From the NCBI GenBank assembly GCA_020859965.1, contig JAJBVF010000521.1, positions 1 to 5,612 of the forward strand: a stretch of DNA of 5,612 bases, read 5' to 3'. Below the pieces are notes generated by a model. The model was not told the DNA's origin and searched no databases. It saw only the letters and a list, made by a program, of their open reading frames with translations. This DNA is from Clostridiales bacterium (GTDB lineage: Bacteria; Bacillota; Clostridia; Lachnospirales; Lachnospiraceae). A program made the position numbers and the translations under genes. This document shows positions 1-5,549 of the stretch, piece by piece. Positions within the stretch are counted from its first letter, which is position 1; each line of letters opens with the position of its first letter.

Positions 1-9
1 GTATATATA

Positions 10-18
10 CTCCTTTCC
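10..18 (-). promoter_or_regulatory. Ribosome binding site for a gene beyond the left edge
   Basis: On the minus strand this reads GGAAAGGAG, a strong Shine-Dalgarno sequence, followed by nine A/T-rich bases to the window edge. No start codon lies in those nine bases, so the start must lie just outside the window. It follows the histidine kinase stop by about 25 bases, which suggests another co-transcribed gene downstream of the kinase. The identity of that gene cannot be seen. Confidence 0.6.
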
Positions 19-43
19 GGTTTTGTGAATTTTGTTTTTCCGA

Positions 44-1558
44 TTATTTGTTATTCCGGCAAAGTAATGAGCCGGGCAGCTTTAAAAGAAAGGTGCTGCC
101 GTGACCGGTCTGGCTTTTGACCGAAATTGTTCCTCCATGAAATACTGCGATTTCCTGTACCATGGCCAGTCCGAGTCCACTGCCGCTGCCGGAACGTGAA
201 CTGTCTGCCTGGTAAAAGCGGTGAAAAATATTTGGAAGATCTTTTTCGGAAATGCCGATTCCGTCATCTTCTACAGAAAGAAAAATGCAGGTTTTTTCAC
301 ATCTGTCTGTGTGGCTTTGTCGCAGCGCAGCGTTCTTGTTTTTCAGAAGGCTTCCAGGGTGTGAATGATCGCTTTTGCAGTCTGCAGTCTGCAGAGTGAC
401 TTTTGTATGTCCGCATGGGGTTCCGTAGCGGTAGGCATTACTGATCAGGTTTGTCAGAAGACGGTTCATGAGCTCGCGGTTTCCAAAGAAAAGAAGGCCG
501 CTTTCTGTTTCCCATGTCAGAGTAATCTTTTTTTCCTGAATAATAGCCATATCCTGGCAGACCCCTTCGACAAGAGCGGACAAATCAAATGTTTCCTTTG
601 CATATCGTTCCGGCTGCAATTCCAGACGGGTGAAATCGAGCATGTCACGGATCAGACGACTCATTTTTCGACCCTGTCGCGAAATTACCGTAAGCGCTTC
701 TATGTATTCATCCGGGGTGCGGTCATGATCCAGAGTCAGCTCACACTGGGCAGCGATGACGGATACCGGCGTCCGAAGTTCGTGGGAAGCGTCAGAGACG
801 AACTGCTGCTGCGCCGTAAAAGAATCATCCAGCCGGGTAAACATTTCATTGAATTGTTCGGCGACCGGATGAAGCTCCTCATTTCCTTCGTTCAGCTGAA
901 TTCTTTTTTTTAAATCTCCGCCCTGTCGGATTTGTGCAGCTGTATCCGAAATCTGCCGGATCGGTGCAAGTGTTCGCCTTGCAATAAGATATCCTCCGAT
1001 GATGGCGAGAAGTACCAGGCTTGGCAGCAGGATCAGTGAGGCGCGCGAGATTGCGGATAATTCTACTTCACCCTGCGTTTCGGAGACAATACCACGCAGC
1101 CACAGATCTTCCAGACCTTCGGTCTCAAGCTGCCGGTCAAAAATATAATATAGAGTGTTGTTTACAGAGATGGTCTGTATTTCAGAATCCAGAAATGATA
1201 TATTTGAAGATTCCAGAATGATAGGATTTTCTCCATAAACAAGAGTACCGCCAGACTGACAGAGGGAGGTGTAGATGTCATTGACTTCGTTCAGAAAGTC
1301 ATCGTCTATTTCAATATACCCGTCTCCGTAGCGAAGATAATAATCTACTTCCCTGCCAGAAACATCGAAGGTGTTGGAAGCATAGTATTCAATCTCATCG
1401 ACATTGCTTTCTACGGTCTGGATCAGGTTGTCACGGATGGTTTTCTGGATAATCTGCCGGCTGACGGATAGAACAACAAAATAGGTGATTGCGACTACCA
1501 CGATCAGAATTGCAGAAAACCAGAGTGTGATTTTGGTGCGTATGGAAAGCTGTTTCAT
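44..1558 (-). CDS. Membrane sensor histidine kinase (HAMP-HisKA-HATPase_c), partner of the adjacent OmpR-type regulator
   Basis: This is a 504-residue inner-membrane sensor kinase that should autophosphorylate on His and pass the phosphate to the regulator encoded just upstream. In order it shows a membrane segment at about 10-32, an outer sensing region of about 140 residues with no recognised domain, a second membrane segment at about 173-193, a HAMP linker, and a HisKA domain with the H box SHELRTP (His259). An ATPase domain follows, with N box LLTNLISNAY (Asn374), G1 box DDGIGI (Asp431), an F box around FHRFYQ and G2 box GSGLGL. The start at 1558 was chosen because GGGAGG (1563-1568) lies four bases upstream. 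The frame stays open to an ATG at 1660, but that start has no ribosome binding site and would overlap the regulator gene. Oddity: a loop of about 33 residues (392-424), rich in Cys and His, separates two strands between the N and G1 boxes. The ligand is unknown. Confidence 0.96.
   Translation of the reverse strand: MKQLSIRTKITLWFSAILIVVVAITYFVVLSVSRQIIQKTIRDNLIQTVESNVDEIEYYASNTFDVSGREVDYYLRYGDGYIEIDDDFLNEVNDIYTSLCQSGGTLVYGENPIILESSNISFLDSEIQTISVNNTLYYIFDRQLETEGLEDLWLRGIVSETQGEVELSAISRASLILLPSLVLLAIIGGYLIARRTLAPIRQISDTAAQIRQGGDLKKRIQLNEGNEELHPVAEQFNEMFTRLDDSFTAQQQFVSDASHELRTPVSVIAAQCELTLDHDRTPDEYIEALTVISRQGRKMSRLIRDMLDFTRLELQPERYAKETFDLSALVEGVCQDMAIIQEKKITLTWETESGLLFFGNRELMNRLLTNLISNAYRYGTPCGHTKVTLQTADCKSDHSHPGSLLKNKNAALRQSHTDRCEKTCIFLSVEDDGIGISEKDLPNIFHRFYQADSSRSGSGSGLGLAMVQEIAVFHGGTISVKSQTGHGSTFLLKLPGSLLCRNNK
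287..385 (-). other. Cys/His-rich insertion inside the kinase ATP-binding domain
   Basis: This segment encodes kinase residues 392-424, between the strand VTLQT and the strand that leads into the G1 box. In most HisKA-type kinases this is a short hairpin turn of a few residues. Here it is about 33 residues, hydrophilic, with Cys394, His398, His400, His416, Cys420 and Cys424, plus Cys382 and His384 just before it. A 7-bp tandem repeat (GCAGTCT, 377-390, with a partial third copy to 394) overlaps its start. Metal or redox binding is possible but unproven. Confidence 0.5.
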
Positions 1559-1562
1559 AAAT

Positions 1563-1568
1563 CCTCCC
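1563..1568 (-). promoter_or_regulatory. Ribosome binding site deciding the kinase start
   Basis: The minus strand reads GGGAGG, four bases before the ATG at 1558. It is the only good Shine-Dalgarno sequence near any of the in-frame ATGs (1660, 1648, 1582, 1558), so it fixes the kinase start just ahead of the first membrane segment. Confidence 0.8.
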
Positions 1569-1582
1569 GCGCTGCAGTTCAT

Positions 1583-1623
1583 AAAGCCGGGAATCTGAGT
1601 GCGCTTATTTCTTTCCCGGCTTT
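1583..1623 (-). promoter_or_regulatory. 11-bp perfect hairpin between response regulator and kinase genes
   Basis: The arms AAAGCCGGGAA (1583-1593) and TTCCCGGCTTT (1613-1623) are perfect reverse complements separated by 19 bases. The stem begins 12 bases after the regulator stop and ends 14 bases before the kinase ribosome binding site. In the minus-strand transcript only three U residues follow the stem, so it is not a full intrinsic terminator. Partial termination or an RNA-processing or stability element that makes more regulator than kinase is plausible (inference). Confidence 0.55.
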
Positions 1624-1634
1624 CGATTCCGGTA

Positions 1635-2300
1635 TTATTGGATGACATATCCGCGGCCACGAACGGTATGGATAAGCTTCGGTTCGTGCCCTTCGTCGAT
1701 TTTCCGGCGCAGATAGCTAATGTACACGTCTACGACATTCGTGCCGCCTTCATAGTCATAGTTCCAGATATGGTCTTCAATTTTTTCGCGGGAAAGGATC
1801 CTGCCGGCATTATGCATCAGATATTCAAGCAGGGCATATTCCTTCGCTGAGAGTTTGATCTCCTGCCCGCCGCGTGTGACGCGTCCGGTGTTCAGATTCA
1901 GAATCAGATCCTGGACAATCAGTTCATTTTGTGTATTGCCATGCGCCGTCCGGATCATCGCCCGGATCCTTGCTGAGAGTTCCTCAAAAGAAAAGGGCTT
2001 GACCAGGTAGTCATTTGCTCCGCAGTCAAGCCCTTTTACCCGGTCTGCTATGGAATCACGCGCAGTCAGAAACAGGACAGGCGTGGCTTTGCCAGCGTCT
2101 CGAAGTGAGCGCAACACAGCAAAGCCGTCCGTTTTTGGCATCATAATGTCCAGAATGACAGCGTCATATTCTGCGCAGGCAAGGCAGTCGATTGCTTCTT
2201 CTCCGTTGTAACAGCTGTCTACACAGTATCCGTCGGAGATTAGTTTTGTTGTGATGATATGATTCAGATCCCGTTCATCTTCAGCTAATAGTAGTCTCAT
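1635..2300 (-). CDS. OmpR/PhoB-family response regulator
   Basis: This is a 221-residue DNA-binding regulator of normal full length for the family. The receiver domain (about 1-118) has the acidic pocket at Glu7-Asp8, the phosphoacceptor Asp51 in VILDIMMPKTDG, the switch Thr79 in FLTARD, and Lys101 in LVKPF. The C-terminal winged helix (about 127-221) has the family's recognition segment around TNVVDVYISYLRRKID and ends in HTVRGRGYVIQ. It is encoded directly before the histidine kinase, its likely phosphodonor. Its ATG lies 6 bases after the stop of the DUF4364 gene. The nearest purine-rich stretch (AGGGAA, 2316-2321) is about 15 bases away, too far for a good ribosome binding site, so translation is probably coupled to the gene before it. 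The targets are unknown; autoregulation of its own operon is common in this family. Confidence 0.97.
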   Translation of the reverse strand: MRLLLAEDERDLNHIITTKLISDGYCVDSCYNGEEAIDCLACAEYDAVILDIMMPKTDGFAVLRSLRDAGKATPVLFLTARDSIADRVKGLDCGANDYLVKPFSFEELSARIRAMIRTAHGNTQNELIVQDLILNLNTGRVTRGGQEIKLSAKEYALLEYLMHNAGRILSREKIEDHIWNYDYEGGTNVVDVYISYLRRKIDEGHEPKLIHTVRGRGYVIQ

Positions 2301-2306
2301 GATTTT

Positions 2307-2819
2307 TTATAATAATTCCCTGATAATGAATTCATAAATTGCCTGACAGTGATCCCGCCAGTTGCGGCAGGCGTTTTTGGCCTGTTCCTCATTCGGTACA
2401 GTGATAGTCAGATCGATGGGATTGGAATACTTTTCCTTCACCAGACAGCGCACAGAATAGTCGCCGCCGGTGTTTTTGTAATAATCCGCCAGAACAGAAA
2501 CGTCATCGTGCATCTGTATTTTGTTTTCTGTCATGTATTGGTCAATTTCCTGGCGAATAGAGGGCGAAACACGGCTGTGAAAATACTTCAGCGCATCAGA
2601 TCCGGAATCCGTAAGTGAGTAATAGGAACAGTTGCGGATGGTTTCCATATGGATCATCTGGCTCTCTTCCAGCTCGGCGAGTACAGACTGAAGCGTGAAA
2701 TATGTGGTATATCCCCGCTCAAGAATAAAATCTGAAATCTGCGCGTTGGTCAGTGGAAAATCTACTTTGCTCAGCATATAAAGAACAATTAGCTTGTAAA
2801 GTGTAACAGGTTCTGACAT
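2307..2819 (-). CDS. DUF4364 family winged-helix protein, probable transcriptional regulator
   Basis: This 170-residue soluble protein starts MSEPVTLYKLIVLYML. The N-terminal half (about 1-90) resembles a PadR-like winged helix: FPLTNAQISDFIL fits the recognition helix region, and the following helix and wing end in YYSLTDSGSDAL. The C-terminal half (about 90-170) is the alpha/beta part seen in DUF4364 proteins of Clostridia. The assignment rests on recognised sequence style, not on a search. The start at 2819 is supported by GAGG (2826-2829) six bases upstream; the frame is open further, to 2948, but that extension contains the promoter. It is the first gene of the leftward operon and is followed after 6 bases by the response regulator. 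It has no membrane segment, and its DNA targets and ligand are unknown. Confidence 0.9.
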   Translation of the reverse strand: MSEPVTLYKLIVLYMLSKVDFPLTNAQISDFILERGYTTYFTLQSVLAELEESQMIHMETIRNCSYYSLTDSGSDALKYFHSRVSPSIRQEIDQYMTENKIQMHDDVSVLADYYKNTGGDYSVRCLVKEKYSNPIDLTITVPNEEQAKNACRNWRDHCQAIYEFIIRELL

Positions 2820-2871
2820 TTGCGGCCTCAGCTTTCTTAATATATGAAATGATAAATGGTAACTCTGTGAA

Positions 2872-2900
2872 AGTATACCATTGGAAACTCGATTCGTAAA
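2872..2900 (-). promoter_or_regulatory. Leftward SigA-type promoter of the DUF4364-regulator-kinase operon
   Basis: Read on the minus strand, the -35 element is TTTACG (2895-2900), the spacer is exactly 17 bases, and the -10 element is TATACT (2872-2877) preceded by TGG, an extended -10. Transcription should start near 2865, giving a leader of about 46 bases before the DUF4364 start. The -10 is one base from consensus; the -35 matches 4 of 6. Confidence 0.7.
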
Positions 2901-2910
2901 GATAAAAAAG

Positions 2911-2934
2911 TTGCAGGATAAGAGAATCCTGGAA
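2911..2934. promoter_or_regulatory. Dyad upstream of the leftward promoter, candidate operator
   Basis: The half sites TTGCAGGAT (2911-2919) and ATCCTGGAA (2926-2934) are reverse complements at 8 of 9 positions around a 6-base centre. The element lies 10 bases upstream of the leftward -35, where an activator or autoregulator could bind. The binding protein is unknown; the response regulator and DUF4364 protein encoded downstream are candidates. Confidence 0.35.
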
Positions 2935-3097
2935 TGGAAACAGTCCATGAAAAACCGGGTATACCATCTTTTGGCTTGTAGGAATCTTTTTGCTGTGATA
3001 GAATGATGCCAGCTAATAAATACTTTGACTCCGGCTACCTGGCTCGTTACTTCACGGGAATAAAGAAAAAAATAAGGAAAAATACAAAATCGAGCCG

Positions 3098-3126
3098 TTG
3101 AAACCGCGATGATGACATGATATACT
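3098..3126 (+). promoter_or_regulatory. Rightward SigA-type promoter of the envelope gene pair
   Basis: The -35 is TTGAAA (3098-3103), the spacer is exactly 17 bases, and the -10 is TATACT (3121-3126) with TGA before it, making an extended -10. Transcription should start near 3133. This is the strongest promoter in the window by eye. A transcript from here would reach the ATG at 3183 before any other start with a good ribosome binding site. Confidence 0.8.
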
Positions 3127-3142
3127 ACTTATCTGATGGAAT

Positions 3143-3766
3143 TTGGCAGGGTATGGAAGCATAGCAGATCGGAGACAAAAGAATGGAAGAACAAAAGAAG
3201 TCGCTGCGCGTTCACGGATTTACACCGGAAGCCTTAAGGCGGAGGAACCCGAACCGGTCACAGCGGAAAACAGGCGCAGCAGACGTGCACAGACAATCGG
3301 GATTGCTCCCCGGGAGCATCTTATGGAGACCTCCGGTCGAAGGCGCAGGGAACAAGAGACGGATATGAAGATGCATATGTTGTGGGGAATTTTGTGCGTA
3401 CTGATAGTTCTGTTAATCACTGCGATTATATATGAAGTAGTGTTGGGGAATGGTACGAAAGAAACCGGTTCACAACGCATGGAGGAGATTGCCCGGGAGA
3501 TGGAGACAGAGGAGGAAACGGAGACCAGCCTGGAATCAGAGACAGAGCAGGTATCCGATGTTGCCGGAGAAGATGCGTCAGACAGTGATGGGACGTCGGA
3601 ACTGGAAGATGCGTCAGACAGTGATGGAACGACGGATTCAGATGATACATCTGCCGGTGATGGTGCAGCTGAAGCTGGCGAAGAAGATGTGTCCGGACAG
3701 GAGACGGATCAGACGAATACAGTGTCTTACCAGGATCAGTCTACCCTGGCAGGACTGGGTTATTAA
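3143..3766 (+). CDS. Small single-pass membrane protein with acidic repetitive outer tail; N-terminus unresolved
   Basis: I do not recognise this protein. The frame given runs from a TTG at 3143; the secure part begins at ATG 3323, which has GGGAG six bases upstream and gives 147 residues. Counting from 3143, there is a basic N-terminal tail with RRSRR and GRRRREQ, one membrane segment at about 80-100, and then an extracellular tail of about 105 residues rich in Glu, Asp, Ser and Thr, with an in-frame duplicated unit containing DASDSDGT. There is no catalytic domain and no Cys in the tail. The TTG lacks a ribosome binding site and sits about 10 bases after the predicted transcript start, so it is a poor start. 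Other options are an ATG at 3183 in another frame joined by a frameshift, or reinitiation at ATG 3365. The stop lies 17 bases before the deacetylase gene, so the two are probably co-transcribed. The topology copies the N-terminus of the deacetylase, suggesting a partner or spacer role (inference). Confidence 0.7.
   Translation: MAGYGSIADRRQKNGRTKEVAARSRIYTGSLKAEEPEPVTAENRRSRRAQTIGIAPREHLMETSGRRRREQETDMKMHMLWGILCVLIVLLITAIIYEVVLGNGTKETGSQRMEEIAREMETEEETETSLESETEQVSDVAGEDASDSDGTSELEDASDSDGTTDSDDTSAGDGAAEAGEEDVSGQETDQTNTVSYQDQSTLAGLGY
3171..3174 (+). promoter_or_regulatory. Ribosome binding site for the ATG at 3183
   Basis: GGAG lies eight bases before ATG 3183, about 40 bases after the predicted transcript start. 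It points to initiation in a reading frame different from the one that encodes the membrane protein downstream, and is central to the start-site problem of that gene. Confidence 0.6.
3183..3368 (+). other. Competing 61-codon frame: displaced N-terminus or upstream ORF of the small membrane protein
   Basis: An ATG with a good ribosome binding site opens this frame, whose first 20 or so codons read as a natural basic leader (SLRVHGFTPEALRRR). From about residue 23 the product looks like out-of-frame sequence, while the overlapping 3143 frame then begins to look natural (EEPEPVTAENRRSRRAQ). This fits a single gene with a one-base loss near 3233-3250. Alternatively it is a real short ORF: its TGA (3366-3368) overlaps the in-frame ATG at 3365 of the membrane protein as ATGA, the usual geometry for translational coupling. 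The sequence alone does not decide. Confidence 0.4.
3569..3631 (+). repeat. In-frame 36-bp-period direct repeat in the acidic tail
   Basis: Two copies (3569-3595 and 3605-3631) match at 26 of 27 bases with a 36-base offset, so each unit is 12 codons. The unit encodes EDASDSDGT followed by a few variable residues. Gain or loss of a unit would keep the frame and change the length of the outer tail. Confidence 0.85.
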
Positions 3767-3772
3767 CAATAG

Positions 3773-3778
3773 AGGAGG
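3773..3778 (+). promoter_or_regulatory. Strong ribosome binding site of the deacetylase gene
   Basis: AGGAGG, a consensus Shine-Dalgarno core, lies five bases before ATG 3784 inside the 17-base gap after the preceding stop. It fixes the start of the deacetylase-like gene and predicts efficient translation. Confidence 0.85.
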
Positions 3779-3783
3779 AAGGA

Positions 3784-5436
3784 ATGGGCGACCAGGATTT
3801 TAATCCGCATGACCGACGTGCGAAAAGACGAAAGCACGAGCTGGTGATGAAGTGTGTGATCTCGGTTTTTATACTTGCTATTGTGATCATGGCGGTACTT
3901 CTGATAAAAGAGGTAGCTGTGCCGGAAGTTGTGAAAATAATGTCTGCACAGAAACAGAGCCAAGAAGAAAGTGGACAGGAAGAGACGGGTATTATAGACG
4001 CGGAATCTGGCGGGATGTCTACGGACGCTGCAGAAGATGAGTCCGGCGGCGTGGAAGCTGAATCAGACGCAGTGCAGGAAGAGACTGCCGCGGATACGTC
4101 GGGTGAGAATGAAAACGGTACGGACGAAGGGTTGTCGACAGCGGAAGAGCAGGAGATAGATACCGTGCTTCTGGAGGCAGAAAATCTGGCTGCCATGTAC
4201 GATTATGATGGAGCGATTGCGTGTGTGCAGGCTTCAGAGTACTATGAATCGAGTGAGACACTGCAGCAGGCGGCGAGCAGCTATGAAAAGACGAAAGCAA
4301 ACTGTGTTTCCTGGTCTCCGGATGAGGTGACGCACATCTTTTTCCATACGATTATCTGGGATGCAACGAAAGCGTTTGATGGAGACGCGCTTGCAGAAGG
4401 ATACAACCAGTATATGGTGACTATGGATGAGTTTTCAGCGATCATGGAAACGATGTATGCGGAAGGCTATGTGATGGTCAGTATGCATGATATGTGTGAG
4501 ATCAATGATGATGGTACGGTGACTGCCAAAGAAATTCTCCTTCCGGAAGGGAAAAAGCCATTCGTGCTCTCACAGGATGATGTGTGCTACTATCACTACA
4601 TGGATGGCGACGGATTTGCTCAGAAGCTGATACTTGATGAGAATGGAGATGTGAAAAATACTTATGTAGAAGAGGATGGGACGATCTCCGTTGGAGATTA
4701 TGATCTGGTTCCCTGGATTGATACTTTTGTAGACGCACATCCGGATTTCTCTTATCATGGGCACAAGGGAACGATTGCGCTGACCGGTTATGAGGGTATT
4801 CTTGGATATCGGACGGATGAAGTCTACCTGACGCAGGAGGAAGATCGTCTGACAAGCTGGCAGAAAGAATTTCTGGAGGAAAATCCGGATTTCGATGAAG
4901 AAGCCTGGCAGAATGAAGTAGCCTCCGCCACTGCGGTCGCGGAAGCGATGAAAGCGGACGGCTGGGAGTTCGCCAGTCATACATGGGGGCACATCGATCC
5001 GCTGGCCAAGGGGCTGGAAGGGACGATCACAGATACCGAGCGCTGGAAAACCAATGTAGAGACGATTGTCGGCGCCACCGACATTATTATCTTTGCTTTT
5101 GGCGCGGATATCAGCAACTGGGAAGAGTACTCGGAAGATAATGAGTATTATGTTTATCTGAAAGAACAGGGCTATAATATCTATTGCTGTGTGGATTCAA
5201 CTCAGTACTGGGTGCAGTTCAATGGCACATCAATGCGCATGGGCAGAAGAAATATCGATGGCTATCGAATGTATTACAATGCGGATCTCCTTTCTGACCT
5301 GTTTGATGTAAGTGCGGTCTGGGACAGCCTGCGTCCGGATACGGTGGCAGAGCTTACGGATGCCGCTGGTACGATGAGTTCGGATTATGAGGCTTCGGAT
5401 GAAATGGAATCGGAAGTTACAGCAGTATCTGAATGA
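3784..5436 (+). CDS. Membrane-anchored polysaccharide deacetylase-like protein (NodB/CE4 fold, atypical)
   Basis: This 550-residue protein is predicted to act outside the membrane on a cell-wall or surface polysaccharide. It has a short basic N-tail (DRRAKRRKHE), one membrane segment (about 21-43), an acidic Glu/Ser/Gly linker (about 52-123), and a helical, TPR-like stretch (about 124-175, with AAMYDYDGAIACV). The deacetylase region follows (about 180-515), and an acidic C-tail closes the protein. Family marks are an MYHSI-like segment HIFFHTI (184-190), motif 1 QDDV with Asp265-Asp266 in place of FDDG, and motif 2 HTWGH (His399, His403), the metal-binding HxxxH. These leave the Asp-His-His metal triad intact. 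Motif 3 appears as FAFGAD (437-442) without the usual Arg-x-Pro, motif 4 as DSTQYW, and no LHD motif 5 is evident; RRNIDG (488-493) sits there. Motifs 1 and 2 are about 130 residues apart, longer than usual. Activity is likely but the substrate is unknown; a catalytically altered binding protein is the alternative. Confidence 0.88.
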   Translation: MGDQDFNPHDRRAKRRKHELVMKCVISVFILAIVIMAVLLIKEVAVPEVVKIMSAQKQSQEESGQEETGIIDAESGGMSTDAAEDESGGVEAESDAVQEETAADTSGENENGTDEGLSTAEEQEIDTVLLEAENLAAMYDYDGAIACVQASEYYESSETLQQAASSYEKTKANCVSWSPDEVTHIFFHTIIWDATKAFDGDALAEGYNQYMVTMDEFSAIMETMYAEGYVMVSMHDMCEINDDGTVTAKEILLPEGKKPFVLSQDDVCYYHYMDGDGFAQKLILDENGDVKNTYVEEDGTISVGDYDLVPWIDTFVDAHPDFSYHGHKGTIALTGYEGILGYRTDEVYLTQEEDRLTSWQKEFLEENPDFDEEAWQNEVASATAVAEAMKADGWEFASHTWGHIDPLAKGLEGTITDTERWKTNVETIVGATDIIIFAFGADISNWEEYSEDNEYYVYLKEQGYNIYCCVDSTQYWVQFNGTSMRMGRRNIDGYRMYYNADLLSDLFDVSAVWDSLRPDTVAELTDAAGTMSSDYEASDEMESEVTAVSE

Positions 5437-5549
5437 GGATATTTTTCATAATTACAGGAATGTTCTTGCCTTGGTAAAGTGACAAAATACCGGTTTTCGT
5501 GTGACGCGAAAACAAAATAAAAACAGAATAAAACTGACGTTGGAATTTT
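5437..5549 (+). other. A/T-rich intergenic gap with no clear terminator or promoter
   Basis: The 113 bases after the deacetylase stop contain a small inverted repeat, GTTTTCG (5493-5499) with CGAAAAC (5507-5513), but an A-rich rather than T-rich run follows it. I find no convincing -35/-10 pair for the next gene. Read-through from the upstream operon is therefore possible. Confidence 0.5.

Larger units (their letters stand above)
2820..3142. other. Divergent intergenic control region
   Basis: This stretch of about 320 bases separates the leftward regulatory operon from the rightward envelope genes. It is A/T-rich in the middle and contains two outward-facing promoters, a dyad near 2911-2934, and a 9-base direct repeat GTATACCAT (2873-2881 and 2959-2967). 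No supported gene was found in it, and no terminator is needed because the flanking genes diverge. Confidence 0.75.

Noticed and set aside
377..394. GCAGTCT tandem repeat as a phase-variation switch
   Set aside because: Only about 2.5 copies of 7 bases; too few to be a convincing slippage tract.
365..913. Long + strand open frame opposite the kinase gene
   Set aside because: It is antisense to the conserved HisKA and ATPase motifs, has no ribosome binding site, and its product resembles no protein.
1559..1660. Kinase start extended upstream to ATG 1660, overlapping the regulator gene
   Set aside because: No ribosome binding site there. The added 34 residues are translated through a perfect hairpin and look non-natural, while ATG 1558 has GGGAGG and sits directly before the membrane segment.
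2820..2948. DUF4364 start extended upstream to 2948
   Set aside because: The extension covers the predicted promoter and dyad and does not resemble the family N-terminus. ATG 2819 has GAGG at a proper distance.
2958..2965. GGTATACC palindrome as a second leftward -10 element
   Set aside because: It could be an extended -10, but no acceptable -35 lies 16-18 bases upstream, and the promoter at 2872-2900 is clearly better.
3041..3096. GGCTCG/CGAGCC inverted repeat in the divergent region
   Set aside because: Six-base arms 44 bases apart are expected by chance, and the elements do not line up with either promoter.
3741..4300. Minus strand open frames opposite the deacetylase linker
   Set aside because: Ser/Pro-rich translations are the expected antisense shadow of Glu/Ser/Gly-rich coding sequence.
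5493..5513. Inverted repeat after the deacetylase gene as an intrinsic terminator
   Set aside because: The stem is A/T-rich and short and is not followed by a T run on either strand.
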